5,676 nucleotides of DNA, from contig JAISPO010000156.1 in assembly GCA_031274855.1 (NCBI GenBank), positions 1 through 5,676 of the forward strand, read 5' to 3'. Positions within the stretch are counted from its first letter, which is position 1; each line of letters begins with the position of its first letter. The notes beneath the pieces were generated by a model that made no database searches, was not told the origin of the DNA, and saw only the letters and a program-made list of their open reading frames with translations. A program made the position numbers and the translations under genes. Origin of the DNA: Zoogloeaceae bacterium. Its GTDB lineage: Bacteria; Pseudomonadota; Gammaproteobacteria; Burkholderiales; Rhodocyclaceae. This document shows positions 5,362-5,676 of this stretch, piece after piece.

Positions 5362-5676
5362 TTAGAAAACCGAGTTTATCCCCATCATGAACCCGGTCGG
5401 GTCATAACCCGCCGTGGATACGTTGCCGACGAGATCGCCGCCGTTGGTCAAGGGGTAAGTGGCATTGGCGTTATTGAACTGCTTGCCCCAACTGCCATAC
5501 AGCTTGGTGCCCTTGTACAACTCGTAGGTATAGGCCAGACCGAGCAGCTTGCCATCGCGATTCAGGGACGACTTGTCATCAATGCTCGCGTAGCTGAACA
5601 GAACATTATTTTTGCCGAAGGGGAAACCCGCGCTGACGCTCCAGCCCGAAGCCTTGGACAATGTTTTGGTGACATT
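5362..5676 (-). CDS. Gram-negative general porin, C-terminal part (5' partial at window edge)
   Basis: The last 104 codons of a porin are visible, and the frame is open to the window end. The TTG at 5661 is an internal Leu codon, not a start. Alternating beta-strand patterns are clear: WSVSAGFPF, NNVLFSYASID, GKLLGLAYTYEL, GTKLYGSWGKQF, and the final GFMMGINSVF ending in the BAM-signal Phe. The stretch LAYTYELYKGTKLYGSWG matches the penultimate strands of Burkholderiales/Neisseriales-type porins (Gram_neg_porin family), which form 16-strand trimers for diffusion of small, often anionic solutes through the outer membrane. A long strand-connecting region rich in Asn and Gly precedes the last strand. 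It converges on the ligase gene. It could serve entry of the acid substrate, but porins of this type are common and the link is only positional. Confidence 0.9.
   Translation of the reverse strand, partial: NVTKTLSKASGWSVSAGFPFGKNNVLFSYASIDDKSSLNRDGKLLGLAYTYELYKGTKLYGSWGKQFNNANATYPLTNGGDLVGNVSTAGYDPTGFMMGINSVF

Noticed and set aside
1..5676. CRISPR array, tRNA, rRNA, insertion sequence or integrase
   Set aside because: No regularly spaced direct repeats, no recognisable tRNA or rRNA signatures, and no transposase or recombinase coding sequence seen on either strand.

Overview
The window looks like a stretch of Gram-negative, probably betaproteobacterial (Burkholderiales or Rhodocyclales-like), chromosome. 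The pointers are a YadA-type trimeric autotransporter anchor at the left edge, the C-terminus of a Burkholderia/Neisseria-style general porin at the right edge, GC-rich coding sequence, and family members typical of proteobacterial acyl-CoA catabolism. The genus cannot be fixed from the sequence.

Layout, left to right. (1) The 3' end of a trimeric autotransporter gene on + (1-255). (2) A short convergent gap with two tandem hairpins (254-300), one a perfect 13-bp stem. (3) A two-gene operon on -, read right to left: an acyl-CoA dehydrogenase (2677 to 1523), then glutaryl-CoA dehydrogenase gcdH (1487 to 318), 35 nt apart. (4) A 100-bp divergent gap with a nested inverted repeat. (5) A MarR-family regulator on + (2778-3248). 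(6) A 441-bp gap, AT-rich in its right part, holding REP-like inverted repeats, a possible 26-codon minus-strand ORF with its own consensus-like promoter, and an operator-like pair of palindromes. (7) A 542-residue acyl-CoA synthetase on + (3690-5318), most like cyclohexanecarboxylate-CoA ligase (AliA type). (8) The 3' end of a porin on - (5362-5676).

How the genes could work together (inference): the ligase activates a carboxylic acid, plausibly alicyclic, with CoA. An acyl-CoA dehydrogenase then introduces an alpha,beta double bond. Ring cleavage and beta-oxidation elsewhere would lead through pimeloyl-CoA to glutaryl-CoA, which GcdH oxidises and decarboxylates to crotonyl-CoA. The MarR protein between the two arms is well placed to sense an acid or acyl-CoA intermediate, as BadR does in Rhodopseudomonas palustris. 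The hydratase, ring-opening hydrolase and thiolase steps are not in this window.

The core genes are ordinary in type. The least explained DNA is the 3249-3689 gap. In it, a strong minus-strand promoter match points through the possible short ORF and antisense across the marR gene toward the dehydrogenase operon.
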